A stretch of 64,000 nt of DNA from Ilyobacter polytropus DSM 2926 (GCF_000165505.1 NC_014634.1:1-64000); one strand, 5' to 3'. Shown: positions 8,165-17,557, counted from the stretch's first letter. The notes: generated from the letters alone by a model not told the origin. Translations and numbers: made by a program.

Positions 8165-9655
8165 ATGAATATAATAAGAAAAGCCTTCGTTTCATTATAT
8201 GTAAAAATTGCATTAGGAATATTAGTGGCAGTAACTTCTGCAATTTTTTTGGTTTCATATCTTCATAATGATTTTATTTTTAATTACATAGATACCACTA
8301 CTGAAAATCAAATTTGTTCTATTTTAGACAGTGCAAATATCTCAAGTTCAATCTTTATTCAAAACGGAGAGTTTAATGACCTTCAGAGAATGGTGGAAAA
8401 GATTGCCTCCCATAACTTCATAAAAGAAGTTAAGGTCTACGATAAAAATAAAAAAATTATAGCTTCAGGTACTGGCTATAAAGGTGATGATAATTCAGGG
8501 AGTAAAATTTTAGACGAGCTACTAAATGGACAAATACTTGAATATAAAAAATCAAACTTTTCTGAAAATGTCTTCGATATGGCTATTCCAATAAATGAGG
8601 TTGGATATAGCAGCATACAAGAAAATGGAATAATTGGAGTCCTTTGCATAAAAGTTGATCTTGGATCTGTAAAAGGCTTTTTTAAACATTTACATTATGA
8701 TTTTCTTAAAACTATTTTTACAATAGGAGCATTATTTTTATCTGGCATTATTAGTTTGTTATCATTTAAATTATTCACTCCAATTTCAAAGCTTTACAAG
8801 GCGGCTCAGGCCATCTCAGAAGGTGATTATAGGCATGTTGTAGATGAATATAGTGAAAGAGAGTTTTATCCTATAATTAAGGGATTCAACAATATGACGG
8901 AAAAAATAAGAACAAGAGACGAAGAATTGAAATCACTTCATAAAAAATTGGAAGATCACAATGAACACCTGGAAACTATTGTAACTGAAAGAACAAGTGA
9001 ATTGAAATTAACGCAAGACATCACAATCAGAAGTCTTGCCAACTTGGCCGAAACTAGAGATAACGAGACAGGAAGTCATATTTTTAGAACTCAGCATTAT
9101 GTAGAGACACTGGCAGAATATCTTAAGGAAAATCCAAAATTTTCAGAAGAACTAATGTCAAAAAATATTGAATTGATGTTCAGATCTGCACCGCTGCACG
9201 ATATTGGAAAAGTAGGAATACCAGATAACATTCTCTTAAAACCCTTTGGTCTCACAAAAGAAGAATTCGAGATAATGAAAAAGCATACTACTTACGGCAA
9301 AGAAACTATTGAAAAATCTGAAAAATTTATTGGAAATAAGTCATTATTGTCTTTTGCTAAGGAGATTGCATTCTCCCACCATGAAAAATGGAACGGTTCA
9401 GGTTATCCAGAAGGTTTGGTTGGAGAAGAGATTCCATTGTCAGCTAGGATTATGGCAATAGCGGACGTATATGATGCATTGGTCAGTCAAAGACCGTATA
9501 AAAAAGCATTCACCCATGATGAGGCAGTTAGAATAATATTAGAGGGAGACGGCAGAACTTCTCCAGAACATTTTGATCCCGACATACTAACTGCATTTTC
9601 TAAAATTCATCATAAGTTCGATGAAATCCATAAAAAACATCCTGATGAAGAGTAA
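8165..9655 (+). CDS. Membrane HAMP/HD-GYP cyclic dinucleotide phosphodiesterase
   Basis: 496 aa from the ATG at 8165, chosen because GGTAGAGAG precedes it. An upstream TTG at 8137 would be in the leader. Domains: membrane helix (about 10-35), extracytoplasmic sensor region (about 36-180), second helix (about 185-205), HAMP (PISKLYKAAQAISEGDY), coiled coil, then HD-GYP. The metal motif HDIGK is near residue 344 and HHEKWNGSGYPEGL near 405; the GYP is intact, with N in place of the common D before G. HD-GYP enzymes hydrolyse c-di-GMP, and some cleave 3',3'-cGAMP. The GEMM-I riboswitch about 120 bases upstream should make expression respond to the messenger. Confidence 0.9.
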   Translation: MNIIRKAFVSLYVKIALGILVAVTSAIFLVSYLHNDFIFNYIDTTTENQICSILDSANISSSIFIQNGEFNDLQRMVEKIASHNFIKEVKVYDKNKKIIASGTGYKGDDNSGSKILDELLNGQILEYKKSNFSENVFDMAIPINEVGYSSIQENGIIGVLCIKVDLGSVKGFFKHLHYDFLKTIFTIGALFLSGIISLLSFKLFTPISKLYKAAQAISEGDYRHVVDEYSEREFYPIIKGFNNMTEKIRTRDEELKSLHKKLEDHNEHLETIVTERTSELKLTQDITIRSLANLAETRDNETGSHIFRTQHYVETLAEYLKENPKFSEELMSKNIELMFRSAPLHDIGKVGIPDNILLKPFGLTKEEFEIMKKHTTYGKETIEKSEKFIGNKSLLSFAKEIAFSHHEKWNGSGYPEGLVGEEIPLSARIMAIADVYDALVSQRPYKKAFTHDEAVRIILEGDGRTSPEHFDPDILTAFSKIHHKFDEIHKKHPDEE

Positions 9656-9700
9656 AAACAGTTAAAATATCAACAATATAAAGTGATATATTTTGATTTA

Positions 9701-9730
9701 AAAAGGGATTCCAGTTGGAATCCCTTTTTA
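9701..9730 (+). terminator. Terminator of the HD-GYP gene
   Basis: AAAAGGGATTCCA and TGGAATCCCTTTT arms around a GT loop, followed by T; perfect 13-bp stem that could work in both directions. Confidence 0.88.
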
Positions 9731-9818
9731 AATTCATAGTTTAATTCAAATCTACAACACGAAATTCTCGATATATATTTTTTAAATACGAGCGCCAACA
9801 CTGACTTTTGTAATTTGG

Positions 9819-10487
9819 TCATTCTAACTTCTTGTAAACGGCAAAGAAATGAGGAACAGGTGGTTCTTGGGTATCATCATAAGCTTCAAAACTCTCTTCC
9901 CTTAGGCCACATCGTATAAAACCGTCTATCTCGTCTTTATCAAGAGGAAGTGGGATGTCATCTTCCTGTTCTTCCTTAAGACGACTTCTACACGAGACAA
10001 GAATGTATCCCTGCGGAGCCAGTAGAGAGACCATTGCATCTCTTGCTTGTACTCTGTACTTACCTGGTAAAACTTGGATTGTATTACACTCGTAAACAAG
10101 ATCAAAACTTTCAAACCATTTTGAAGGGTAATCAAAAAGATCAGCTATAAGATATTTTACTTTGGTATATGGATAACGTTTTTTACAAAGACGTATTGCT
10201 TCAGGAGAAATATCAAAAGCAGTTACCTCATATCCCGCTTCACTCAAAGCTTCTGCATCATCTCCTACTCCACATCCAATAACAATTGCCTTAAGTTCTG
10301 TACTTTTAAAAGTATAAGTTTTTAACCATTTTAAAAGATAAGGATTGGGTTCAAGGTCTGCCCAGAAGACATCTCTATAATCTCCTTCTGCATCGGTATA
10401 AATACTATCAAACCAATCAGTAGGTCTATCTTGATCTTGGTAAGATTTGACAATTTTTTTATATGCAATGGGATCAAACTTTTTCAT
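9819..10487 (-). CDS. Class I SAM-dependent methyltransferase
   Basis: 222 aa. SAM-binding motif I is AIVIGCGVGDDAEAL (about residues 67-81), with an acidic residue after the next strand (TAFDIS) and motif IV-like FDLVYECNTIQVL. The C-terminus (EPPVPHFFAVYKKL) caps the Rossmann fold. The substrate cannot be told from the sequence; the layout resembles thiopurine or small-molecule methyltransferases. GCAGGAGGT precedes the ATG. It is transcribed away from the rubredoxin cluster, and a long inverted repeat lies just upstream. Confidence 0.8.
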   Translation of the reverse strand: MKKFDPIAYKKIVKSYQDQDRPTDWFDSIYTDAEGDYRDVFWADLEPNPYLLKWLKTYTFKSTELKAIVIGCGVGDDAEALSEAGYEVTAFDISPEAIRLCKKRYPYTKVKYLIADLFDYPSKWFESFDLVYECNTIQVLPGKYRVQARDAMVSLLAPQGYILVSCRSRLKEEQEDDIPLPLDKDEIDGFIRCGLREESFEAYDDTQEPPVPHFFAVYKKLE

Positions 10488-10525
10488 GCTTTTTTACCTC
10501 CTGCATTTGATGCAATATTTTTATA

Positions 10526-10569
10526 TACAACTCAAAAGGTAGGTTATTAAGCCTACCTTTTGAGTTGTA
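10526..10569. repeat. 18-bp perfect inverted repeat between divergent genes
   Basis: Arms TACAACTCAAAAGGTAGG (10526-10543) and its exact complement (10552-10569) flank the 8-base loop TTATTAAG. It lies between the methyltransferase (minus) and double rubredoxin (plus) genes. No T run follows, so it may be an operator or RNA hairpin rather than a terminator. The rest of 10570-10820 holds a TATAAT box at 10771-10776 and no gene. Confidence 0.6.
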
Positions 10570-10820
10570 AAGGAATTTTTTGGAGAAAGTCATTCACAAC
10601 AGTGATTAAAACTGATACGTCTAAAATAGCCTTCTGAAAATTAAAAAAAATCCTTTTAAAAGATCAATACTTCAATATATTAGCCGATAATATTATTTAT
10701 GATGATAAGGGATTCCTTTGGAGAGAGTTTCTAGACTTTGATTTATTAGAGGATTTAAAGTTAAATTTAGTATAATTTTACGGGTAGGTTAATTTAAAAA
10801 ATAAAAGTCAGGAGGTTAAA

Positions 10821-11210
10821 ATGAAAGAGTGGAGATGTAAAAAATGTGGACACGTTTATGAGAATATGGATACTCACATCAGAGATGGTCTGCCTAACGG
10901 AAGTATGCTTGCTACTATCGACATGCTAGATACTGAAGAAGGTCTTGATGATATTCCTTTTGAAGAATTGCCAACAGATTGGGTATGCCCTGTCTGCCAA
11001 GCTTCAAAAGATGAATTTGAGGCGATAGAGAAAGAAAAAAAAGCTCCTGAATCTGAAAAATGGCTTTGTAATCCATGCGGATATGTTTACGACCCTAATA
11101 TCGGAGATACAGATCACGATATCCCTATAGGGACTGAGTTTAATGACCTTCCTGATACTTGGGTATGCCCTCTTTGCGGTGCGCCTAAAGAGGATTTCAG
11201 TGTTATTTAA
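10821..11210 (+). CDS. Double-domain rubredoxin
   Basis: 129 aa with two rubredoxin domains in tandem. Each has its own pair of Fe-binding Cys motifs: CKKCGHVY and WVCPVC in the first, CNPCGYVY and WVCPLCGAP in the second. The first domain has an insertion of about 15 residues (DTHIRDGLPNGSMLATID) between its Cys pairs. The second is of standard length. Rubredoxins carry single electrons to flavodiiron proteins and peroxide or superoxide reductases in anaerobes. The gene heads a run that includes ferredoxin, Hcp and a single rubredoxin. AGGAGG precedes the ATG. Confidence 0.92.
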   Translation: MKEWRCKKCGHVYENMDTHIRDGLPNGSMLATIDMLDTEEGLDDIPFEELPTDWVCPVCQASKDEFEAIEKEKKAPESEKWLCNPCGYVYDPNIGDTDHDIPIGTEFNDLPDTWVCPLCGAPKEDFSVI

Positions 11211-11310
11211 TCATGAATTTAAGCAGATTATACAACATTTTAATTTTGAATAAATAGATTAGTAGAGTAATATTACTGGTGGTTATAGACCTAAATAAGG
11301 AGGAATAAAT

Positions 11311-11490
11311 ATGTCTTATAGAATTAATGAAGATGAATGTATAGCTTGTGGTGCGTGTGAACCAGTATGCCCAGTAGAGTGCATTTCTGAGGTAGAAGGT
11401 GGAAAAAGAAGAATCGACGAAGCTGTATGTATTGATTGTGGTGCTTGTGCAGGTGTTTGTCCTGTTGATTGTATCGCTCCAGTTGAATAA
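11311..11490 (+). CDS. 2[4Fe-4S] ferredoxin
   Basis: 59 aa, with AAGGAGG eight bases before the ATG. It has two CxxCxxCxxxCP clusters: [12 protein letters not shown] and [12 protein letters not shown]. This is the clostridial-type low-potential ferredoxin. It sits between the double rubredoxin and hcp, so it is a plausible electron donor to Hcp. The length is normal for the family and both clusters are complete. Confidence 0.95.
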   Translation: MSYRINEDECIACGACEPVCPVECISEVEGGKRRIDEAVCIDCGACAGVCPVDCIAPVE

Positions 11491-11526
11491 TTCTTAATTA
11501 TAACTTAAATCTAGAGGAGGAAATAA

Positions 11527-13176
11527 ATGTCAATGTTCTGTTATCAATGTCAGGAAACAGCTATGAATAAAGGATGCACAATCAGAGGAGTCTGTGGAAA
11601 AACTCCTGAGACAGCTAAACTTCAAGATCTTTTAATTTATACTGCAAAAAGTGTAGCGTCTTACTGCTCATTATTGGATGGGAAATATGAAGTACCTAAG
11701 GAAGCATATGTCTGGGTTGTAAATTCTTTATTCATGACTATAACTAACGCTAACTTTGATGATGACGCAATTATCAAAGAGATAGAGAAAGGACAAAGCT
11801 GTAGGGAAACTCTTGAATCAAAAGCTAAAGAACTTGGTATTCAGGTGCCTGATAAATATCTTCAGAATTTAAAATTCACTGGTAAAGAAAATATGATTGC
11901 GTTTGCTGAAAATGTTGGAGTGTTAAGAACTGAAAATGAAGATATAAGGTCTCTAAGAGAGCTTGTGACATACGGATTAAAAGGGATGAGTGCCTATGTT
12001 GAGCATGCATCTAACCTTGGTAAAGAGGATATGGAAGTATATAAATTCATGGCAAAAGCACTGGCTGACCTTGATGATGAGAGCTTTGGACTTGACGGAT
12101 TAGTGGCTCTTACGATGGAAGTTGGTAAACACGGAGTAACTGCCATGGCTCTTCTTGATGGAGCTAACACTGGTACGTACGGAAATCCAGAAGCTACAAA
12201 GGTTAATATAGGTGTTAGAAACAATCCTGGTATCCTTATATCTGGTCATGACCTAAGAGATCTAGAGCAGTTATTGGAGCAAACAAAGGGAACAGGAGTA
12301 GATATTTATACTCACTCTGAGATGCTTCCGGCTAACTCTTATCCTGCGTTTAAGAAATATGATAACCTGGTTGGTAACTACGGTGGTTCATGGTGGCACC
12401 AGACTAAGGAATTTATTTCATTTAACGGTCCAGTATTATTCACAAGTAATTGTTTAGTTCCTCCTAGAGGATCTGCAGCAGATTATCTAGACAGGATCTA
12501 CACTACAAATTCAGCTGGAATGCATGGATGCGAACATATATTAAAAGATGCTGAAGGAAAAAAAGACTTCAGTAAAATAATAGAACATGCAAAAAAATGT
12601 GCATCACCTGTTGAAATAGAAAACGGAGCCATAGACGGAGGTTTTGCACACAATCAGATATTAGCAGTTGCTGATACTGTAGTAGAAGCAATAAAAGGCG
12701 GAGCTATTAAAAAGTTCGTTGTAATGGCTGGATGCGATGCTAGAATGCAGGATAGAAAATACTATACTGAATTTGCAGAGAAGCTTCCTAAGGATACAGT
12801 AATTCTTACTGCAGGTTGTGCAAAATACAGATATAATAAATTAAACCTTGGAGAAATAGGCGGAATTCCAAGAGTATTAGATGCAGGACAATGTAACGAT
12901 TCATATTCTCTTGCTTTAGTAGCTATGAAGTTACAAGAGGTATTTGGATTAGACGATATAAATGATCTTCCTATAGTATATAATATTGCATGGTATGAGC
13001 AGAAGGCTTGTCTTGTATTACTTGCTCTTCTCCACCTTGGTGTAAAAAACATTCACCTTGGACCAACTTTACCAGCATTCCTTTCACCAGCAGTTACAAA
13101 TGTACTAGTTGAGAATTTTGGGATTGCAGGAATAACTTCAGTAGAAGAAGATATGAAAATTTTTGGAATAGAATAA
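11527..13176 (+). CDS. hcp: Hybrid cluster protein (hydroxylamine reductase type)
   Basis: 549 aa, full length. The N-terminal Fe-S motif is C-x2-C-x8-C-x5-C (in [15 protein letters not shown] and following). Hybrid-cluster ligands are recognisable downstream: [28 protein letters not shown] and a final [12 protein letters not shown]. Hcp acts in the cytoplasm on NO or hydroxylamine and protects anaerobes from nitrosative stress. It follows the ferredoxin by 36 bases and is followed by a rubredoxin, so all are likely co-transcribed. GAGGAGG precedes the ATG. Confidence 0.96.
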   Translation: MSMFCYQCQETAMNKGCTIRGVCGKTPETAKLQDLLIYTAKSVASYCSLLDGKYEVPKEAYVWVVNSLFMTITNANFDDDAIIKEIEKGQSCRETLESKAKELGIQVPDKYLQNLKFTGKENMIAFAENVGVLRTENEDIRSLRELVTYGLKGMSAYVEHASNLGKEDMEVYKFMAKALADLDDESFGLDGLVALTMEVGKHGVTAMALLDGANTGTYGNPEATKVNIGVRNNPGILISGHDLRDLEQLLEQTKGTGVDIYTHSEMLPANSYPAFKKYDNLVGNYGGSWWHQTKEFISFNGPVLFTSNCLVPPRGSAADYLDRIYTTNSAGMHGCEHILKDAEGKKDFSKIIEHAKKCASPVEIENGAIDGGFAHNQILAVADTVVEAIKGGAIKKFVVMAGCDARMQDRKYYTEFAEKLPKDTVILTAGCAKYRYNKLNLGEIGGIPRVLDAGQCNDSYSLALVAMKLQEVFGLDDINDLPIVYNIAWYEQKACLVLLALLHLGVKNIHLGPTLPAFLSPAVTNVLVENFGIAGITSVEEDMKIFGIE

Positions 13177-13229
13177 ATTTTTTGACTTATTCGGATAAAA
13201 AAATTTAGGGGAAAATAGGAGGAATGAAA

Positions 13230-13391
13230 ATGGAAAAATGGAGATGTAAACCTTGTGGCTATATTTATGATCCTGCAGTTGGTGATGAAGCTGGTGATAT
13301 AAAGCCAGGTGTTAAATTTGAAGATTTATCAGAAGATTGGGTTTGTCCTTTATGTGGTGCACCAAAAGAAGATTTTGAAAAAGTTCAATAG
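13230..13391 (+). CDS. Rubredoxin
   Basis: 53 aa, the normal rubredoxin length. It carries [10 protein letters not shown] and [13 protein letters not shown], so all four Fe ligands are present. I chose the ATG at 13230 because AGGAGG is seven bases upstream; the ATG at 13224 is too close to it. The gene lies between hcp and the flavodiiron protein. It is the likely direct electron donor to that enzyme. Confidence 0.94.
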   Translation: MEKWRCKPCGYIYDPAVGDEAGDIKPGVKFEDLSEDWVCPLCGAPKEDFEKVQ

Positions 13392-13436
13392 GTAAAAAAC
13401 TACTGAGTTAAATATTTTTTAGAAAACAGAAATAGA

Positions 13437-13483
13437 AAACCTGTGAACAAAACAATTTAATGTGTTTGTTTGCAGGTTTTTTT
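13437..13483 (+). terminator. Terminator after the rubredoxin
   Basis: AAACCTG and CAGGTTT arms, extended by GAACAAA/TTTGTT pairing, followed by seven T. It separates the rubredoxin-hcp operon from the flavodiiron gene. Confidence 0.82.
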
Positions 13484-13494
13484 AGATAGGAATT

Positions 13495-13535
13495 TAACTT
13501 ATGCTGTGTTAGGTAACATAAGTTACTGCTATAAT
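13495..13535 (+). promoter_or_regulatory. Promoter of the flavodiiron gene with dyad operator
   Basis: Perfect 9-bp arms TAACTTATG (13495-13503) and CATAAGTTA (13517-13525) span the -35 region. A consensus TATAAT -10 follows at 13530-13535. The geometry fits a dimeric regulator controlling the detoxification gene. Confidence 0.55.
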
Positions 13536-13609
13536 TTGAGGTTAGGTTTAAAATAGGTAGTTAGATAGATTGTTTATTTAAGTTCAGTATATACTAAAAG
13601 GAGAAGAAT

Positions 13610-14803
13610 ATGAAAAAATTTGTTTCTGTTAGTGATAGTGTTAAATGGGTTGGAGTTGTTGACCAGGATATGAAAAAATTTCATGGAGAAGAACTTTCTA
13701 TTCCAAGTGGTACTACATATAACTCTTATTTAATAAGGGACGAAAAAATAGCTCTTGTAGATACAGTAATTCATGCTTTTGGTGAGCAGTGGCTGGAACT
13801 TTTGAAAGAAGAGATTGACCTTAACAAGATAGATTATATAATCATGAATCACAATGAACCTGACCATAGTGGAGCTCTTGTGCAGCTCATGAAGGAGATT
13901 CCTGATACACCGATATACTGTACGCAGATGGGGAAAGAGATTATAGAAGCTTACTACGGAAGAAGTTATAACTTTAACATTGTAAAAACAGGCGATAAAC
14001 TAAGTCTTGGAAAAAATGAGATCACTTTTGTAGAGATGAAAATGCTTCACTGGCCTGACAGTATGATGTCTTATTTAAATGGGGAAAACATCCTCTTTAG
14101 TAATGATGCCTTCGGTCAGCACTATGGTGCCAACGGGCTCTTTAATGATATGGTAGACCAGAATACTTTAGAATACGAATGCCTAAAATATTATGCATGT
14201 ATACTTACACCATTCAGCAAGATCCTTGAGAAAAAATTAGAAGAAGTTATTTCTCTTGGACTTCCTATAGATGTAATATGTCCGTCTCACGGCGTAATAT
14301 GGAGAGATAATCCTATGCAGATTGTTGAAAAATATTCTAAATGGTGTAGAAGTTATAAAGAAGACGTTGTTGTGATAGCTTATGATACTATGTGGGAAAG
14401 TACAAAGAAGATGGCAGAATCCATAGCTGATGGTATAAGGGAAGTAAAACCAGAATATGAGATTATCCTCACCAACTCAGCAAAGAACAGTGAAAACGAC
14501 ATAGTTACAGATATGTTCAGAGCATCTGCAATACTATTTGGATCTTCAACGATAAATAATGGGATTCTTCCGTCTATGGCTGCTCTGATAGAAGGGGTAA
14601 AAGGAGTAAATTTCCAGGATAAGAAAGTAGCGGCTTTTGGAAGTTATGGATGGAATGGAAAATCACTTGCTGTACTTAACGAAGAACTGTCTAAAACAAA
14701 GATGACTCTTGTTAACGAGGGACTGAAAGTAAAGTGGAATCTTAACAGTGCTACAAGAGAAGAATGTATGGTATTTGGAAGGGATTTTGCAGTAAAACTC
14801 TAA
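13610..14803 (+). CDS. Flavodiiron protein (A-type flavoprotein, NO/O2 reductase)
   Basis: 397 aa. The N-terminal metallo-beta-lactamase-like domain binds the di-iron site: NHNEPDHSG (H-x-E-x-D-H), then LHWPDSM and SNDAFGQHYG, and CPSHGVIW. The C-terminal flavodoxin domain starts near residue 255 (VVIAYDTMWESTKKMAESIA). The soluble two-domain form reduces O2 to water and/or NO to N2O, taking electrons from rubredoxin. Two rubredoxin genes lie just upstream. It has its own promoter with a dyad and a GGAGAAG ribosome site. Confidence 0.95.
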   Translation: MKKFVSVSDSVKWVGVVDQDMKKFHGEELSIPSGTTYNSYLIRDEKIALVDTVIHAFGEQWLELLKEEIDLNKIDYIIMNHNEPDHSGALVQLMKEIPDTPIYCTQMGKEIIEAYYGRSYNFNIVKTGDKLSLGKNEITFVEMKMLHWPDSMMSYLNGENILFSNDAFGQHYGANGLFNDMVDQNTLEYECLKYYACILTPFSKILEKKLEEVISLGLPIDVICPSHGVIWRDNPMQIVEKYSKWCRSYKEDVVVIAYDTMWESTKKMAESIADGIREVKPEYEIILTNSAKNSENDIVTDMFRASAILFGSSTINNGILPSMAALIEGVKGVNFQDKKVAAFGSYGWNGKSLAVLNEELSKTKMTLVNEGLKVKWNLNSATREECMVFGRDFAVKL

Positions 14804-14883
14804 TTTGTTTTTTATAGATTAAGCTATATATGAAAAGTGTCTATTAGAGGTGAAGTGGAATAAACACACATCCCTAAGATGTA

Positions 14884-15004
14884 GGAAGAGTATCAAGTAT
14901 GCATAAAAAATTGGTTTTATAAGCATGTGCAGTTTGATAAAATTAATTTTAAAATTAAACAAGAATATACCCAACTACGAGAGGTTATAGAGCCTCTCTT
15001 TTTT
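14884..15004 (+). repeat. Remnant of the HEPN gene 3' end plus duplicated terminator
   Basis: 14884-14926 resembles the 3' end and trailer of the HEPN gene at 3465-3881: GAAGAGTATCAAG, and GGTTTTATAAGCATGTG identical in both. A GAGAGG/CCTCTC terminator with a T run follows at 14979-15004, like the one at 3944. This is a copied gene end without the gene. The rest of 14804-15139 holds no supported gene. Confidence 0.55.
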
Positions 15005-15139
15005 ATTATTATTATTTACCTATAGTAAATTTTAAAGAGGTAAAGTGAATTTTATTTCTTATAGTATGTTGAAGGTTAATTTTTCAATATCTTTCGTAAT
15101 TTTTTATTTATATTGTTATTTAGATTAAGGAGGAATCCG

Positions 15140-16768
15140 TTGAGAAAGATCTATTCATTTATTTTAATTTTATGTTTTACTTTTTCAGCATTTGCAATGA
15201 GTAATAAGATGAAACCACAAGAAAAGGGTGTGAAATACGGGAATCAGCTTGGAACGGTTCAGCTTCCTATAGAATATAAATCTTCAGTCGAGTCCCATCT
15301 TAAATATGGACTGGCTTTACTTCATCATATGACCTATACAGAATCAAGGGAGGAATTTATAAAGGCAACTGAAGTTGATCCAAAATGTGCTTTAGGATAT
15401 TGGGGTCAGGCCATGACATATATTCATCCATTGTGGTCAGATCCACCAAGCGAAGAGGATTTTAACAAGGGATTAAATTTAATAAAAAAAGCAAAACAAT
15501 ATCAAAAGGGAAAAGAAGCTGATTATATCATGGCAGTTGAATCATACTATTTAAAAGGAAAAGAAAAAAGTGAAAAAAATAATCTAAGTAATTTTGCTGA
15601 TGGGTGGGAAAAAGTTTTTAAAAAATATCCAAGTGATCCAGAAGCCGCAGCATTCTATGCTTTGTCATATCTTTCAACTGCAGATCCAGAAGATAAAAGC
15701 TATGAAAAACAAAGGAGAGTCGGAAAAATAGCTGAAGGGGTATTGAAAATTATACCGGATCATCCCGGAGCTCACCACTACATGATTCATGCTTATGATT
15801 ATCCTGAACTAGCACCCATGGGCTTGGAAATATCAAAAAGCTATGGTGAAATAGCTCCTGAAGTACCACATGCACTCCACATGCCATCTCACATATTCAT
15901 TCGTCTCGGTTTGTGGGAAGAATCTATTATGATGAATTCAAGGTCTGCAGAAGCTGCTTTAAAACATCCTGCAAAGGATACTATTTCTTTACATTATCCT
16001 CATGCAGTGGATTACTTGATCTACGCTTATCTTCAACGTGGAGAGGACTTAAAAGCGAAAGAAGCCTTGAAAAATTTGATGTCAATGAAAGAAGATTTTC
16101 AATCTCATATTGCAGCATCTTACACTTTTAATGCTGCACCAGCACGACTTCTTCTTGAAAGACAGAAATGGAATGAAGCGATGAAGCTTGAGCCTTGGGT
16201 TCCAGAAAATTACGATTCAAATAAGTTTCCCGCCATGGAAGCCATCACCTATTTTGCAAAAGGTCTTGGTGCCGCCAGATCTGGAAATAAATCTTCTGCA
16301 GAAAAATCAATTCAAAAGCTTTTAGAGTTGTACGATAAAACTGAGTCAGTATCACCTTATTGGTCAAAGCAGATAAAAATTCAGTCTCTTTCTATAATGG
16401 CATGGACAACATATATTACAGATAAGAAAAAAGGTCTTGAGATGATGAAGGAAGCAGCCATGATGGAAGCTACTACGGAGAAACATCCTGTAACACCAGG
16501 TGAAGTTTTACCTGCTAGAGAACTTTATGGAGATATGCTTCTTGATTCAAAGCAGTATAAAAAAGCTCAAGATGAATATGAGGCAAGCCTAAAAAGAAAT
16601 AAAAATCGATTTAACAGCCTGTATGGCGCCGGAAGAACAGCTGAAATGCAAGGGGATGTTACTAGTGCAAAATACTATTATGAGGTATTCATAGGTCAAA
16701 CCAGAGGTGCAGATACGGAGAATGAACGGATAAGTCGTGCAAAAATGTATTTGAGAAACAACAAATAA
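15140..16768 (+). CDS. Secreted tetratricopeptide repeat protein
   Basis: 542 aa from a TTG at 15140, chosen because AAGGAGG lies eight bases upstream; this gives a clean signal peptide (RKIYSFILILCFTFSAFA). TPR-like helical repeats run from about residue 55 (HLKYGLALLHHMTYTESREE) and again near the C-terminus (AQDEYEASLKRNKNRFNSLY). The centre has conserved HHYMIHAYDYP and ALHMPSHIFIRLGLW blocks seen in a family of bacterial TPR proteins of unknown role. It probably acts in the periplasm or at the surface as a binding scaffold. It is monocistronic, between the flavodiiron and DUF4242 genes. Confidence 0.8.
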   Translation: MRKIYSFILILCFTFSAFAMSNKMKPQEKGVKYGNQLGTVQLPIEYKSSVESHLKYGLALLHHMTYTESREEFIKATEVDPKCALGYWGQAMTYIHPLWSDPPSEEDFNKGLNLIKKAKQYQKGKEADYIMAVESYYLKGKEKSEKNNLSNFADGWEKVFKKYPSDPEAAAFYALSYLSTADPEDKSYEKQRRVGKIAEGVLKIIPDHPGAHHYMIHAYDYPELAPMGLEISKSYGEIAPEVPHALHMPSHIFIRLGLWEESIMMNSRSAEAALKHPAKDTISLHYPHAVDYLIYAYLQRGEDLKAKEALKNLMSMKEDFQSHIAASYTFNAAPARLLLERQKWNEAMKLEPWVPENYDSNKFPAMEAITYFAKGLGAARSGNKSSAEKSIQKLLELYDKTESVSPYWSKQIKIQSLSIMAWTTYITDKKKGLEMMKEAAMMEATTEKHPVTPGEVLPARELYGDMLLDSKQYKKAQDEYEASLKRNKNRFNSLYGAGRTAEMQGDVTSAKYYYEVFIGQTRGADTENERISRAKMYLRNNK

Positions 16769-16920
16769 GACAATAGTATAAAATGTTCATAAATTCTAAA
16801 GTTAAATATAGAAAATAATTAAATATAGCTCTTATGTCGGATATATAAAAAGAAACCTTCAAATATAATTTTGTAATTATTTTTTTTATTTTTTATTTTA
16901 ATTTTTTTAAGGAGGTTACT

Positions 16921-17193
16921 ATGCCTAAATATATAATTGAACGAAATATTCAAGGAGCAGGAAATTTTTCTTTAGAAAAATTAAAAGAAGCGGCTAAAAG
17001 TTCTTGTGATGTTTTGAGAAAAATGGGTCCTGAAATACAGTGGGTAGAAAGTTATGTAACTGAAAACAAAATTTACTGTGTTTATATTTCTCCAAATGAA
17101 GAAATGATAAGAGAGCATGCAGAAAAAGACGGAATACCTGTAGATAAAATTTCAAAAATAAATACAATAATAGATCCTACAACAGCAGAATAA
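16921..17193 (+). CDS. DUF4242 (nickel-binding-like) small protein
   Basis: 90 aa. It has the family pattern MPKYIIERNIQGAGNFS, then GPEIQWVESYVTENKIYCVY, then INTIIDPTTAE at the C-terminus. DUF4242 proteins are ferredoxin-like-fold, often dimeric; one studied member binds nickel. The function here is unknown. AAGGAGG precedes the ATG. A terminator follows within 45 bases, so it is a single-gene unit. Confidence 0.85.
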   Translation: MPKYIIERNIQGAGNFSLEKLKEAAKSSCDVLRKMGPEIQWVESYVTENKIYCVYISPNEEMIREHAEKDGIPVDKISKINTIIDPTTAE

Positions 17194-17235
17194 TACTCAT
17201 ATTATAAATCTTATCAATCTTGTCAAATATATTTA

Positions 17236-17262
17236 AGAGAGGCTAAACAGCCTCTCTTTTTT
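17236..17262 (+). terminator. Terminator after the DUF4242 gene
   Basis: AGAGAGGCT and AGCCTCTCT arms, AAAC loop, six T. The following 45 bases (AGGTTTAGAAACTTTACATG and on) resemble the sequence after the terminator at 3944, so terminator plus trailer form a repeated module. Confidence 0.85.
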
Positions 17263-17340
17263 AGGTTTAGAAACTTTACATGCTTCATATCCTTTTGCAG
17301 CAGTCTGGAATGGCAACATTTTTTAGGCAACTTTTTTGAG

Positions 17341-17557
17341 GTTATGACAGGAAGTTTTTTGTCCATTTACAGAAAAAACTTCACACTCCCAATCCAAGGG
17401 AGTATTTTCACCTAATATGTCTCTTTTGAAGCAGTTATCTCTTGTAGTAATTGATCTAGACAATAAATGGGATAGAAGTTTTAAAAGAGGTTGGGATCAG
17501 ATTCTTGGGCAAATAGTAATTAAATATGAAAACAGACTCTCAAAATATTTATTCTAG
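17341..17557 (+). pseudogene. IS256-family remnants: IS end plus transposase C-terminus
   Basis: 17341-17392 matches, in reverse orientation, the IS end at 55309 (GTTATGACAGGAAG and TTTACAGAAAAAACTTCACA). Right after it, 17394-17557 reads GVFSPNMSLLKQLS, WDRSFKRGWDQILGQ and ends KYLF stop. That is the last ~50 residues of the transposase type also seen at 63522-64000. The two pieces come from different IS256-family elements. No intact open frame remains. Confidence 0.75.
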
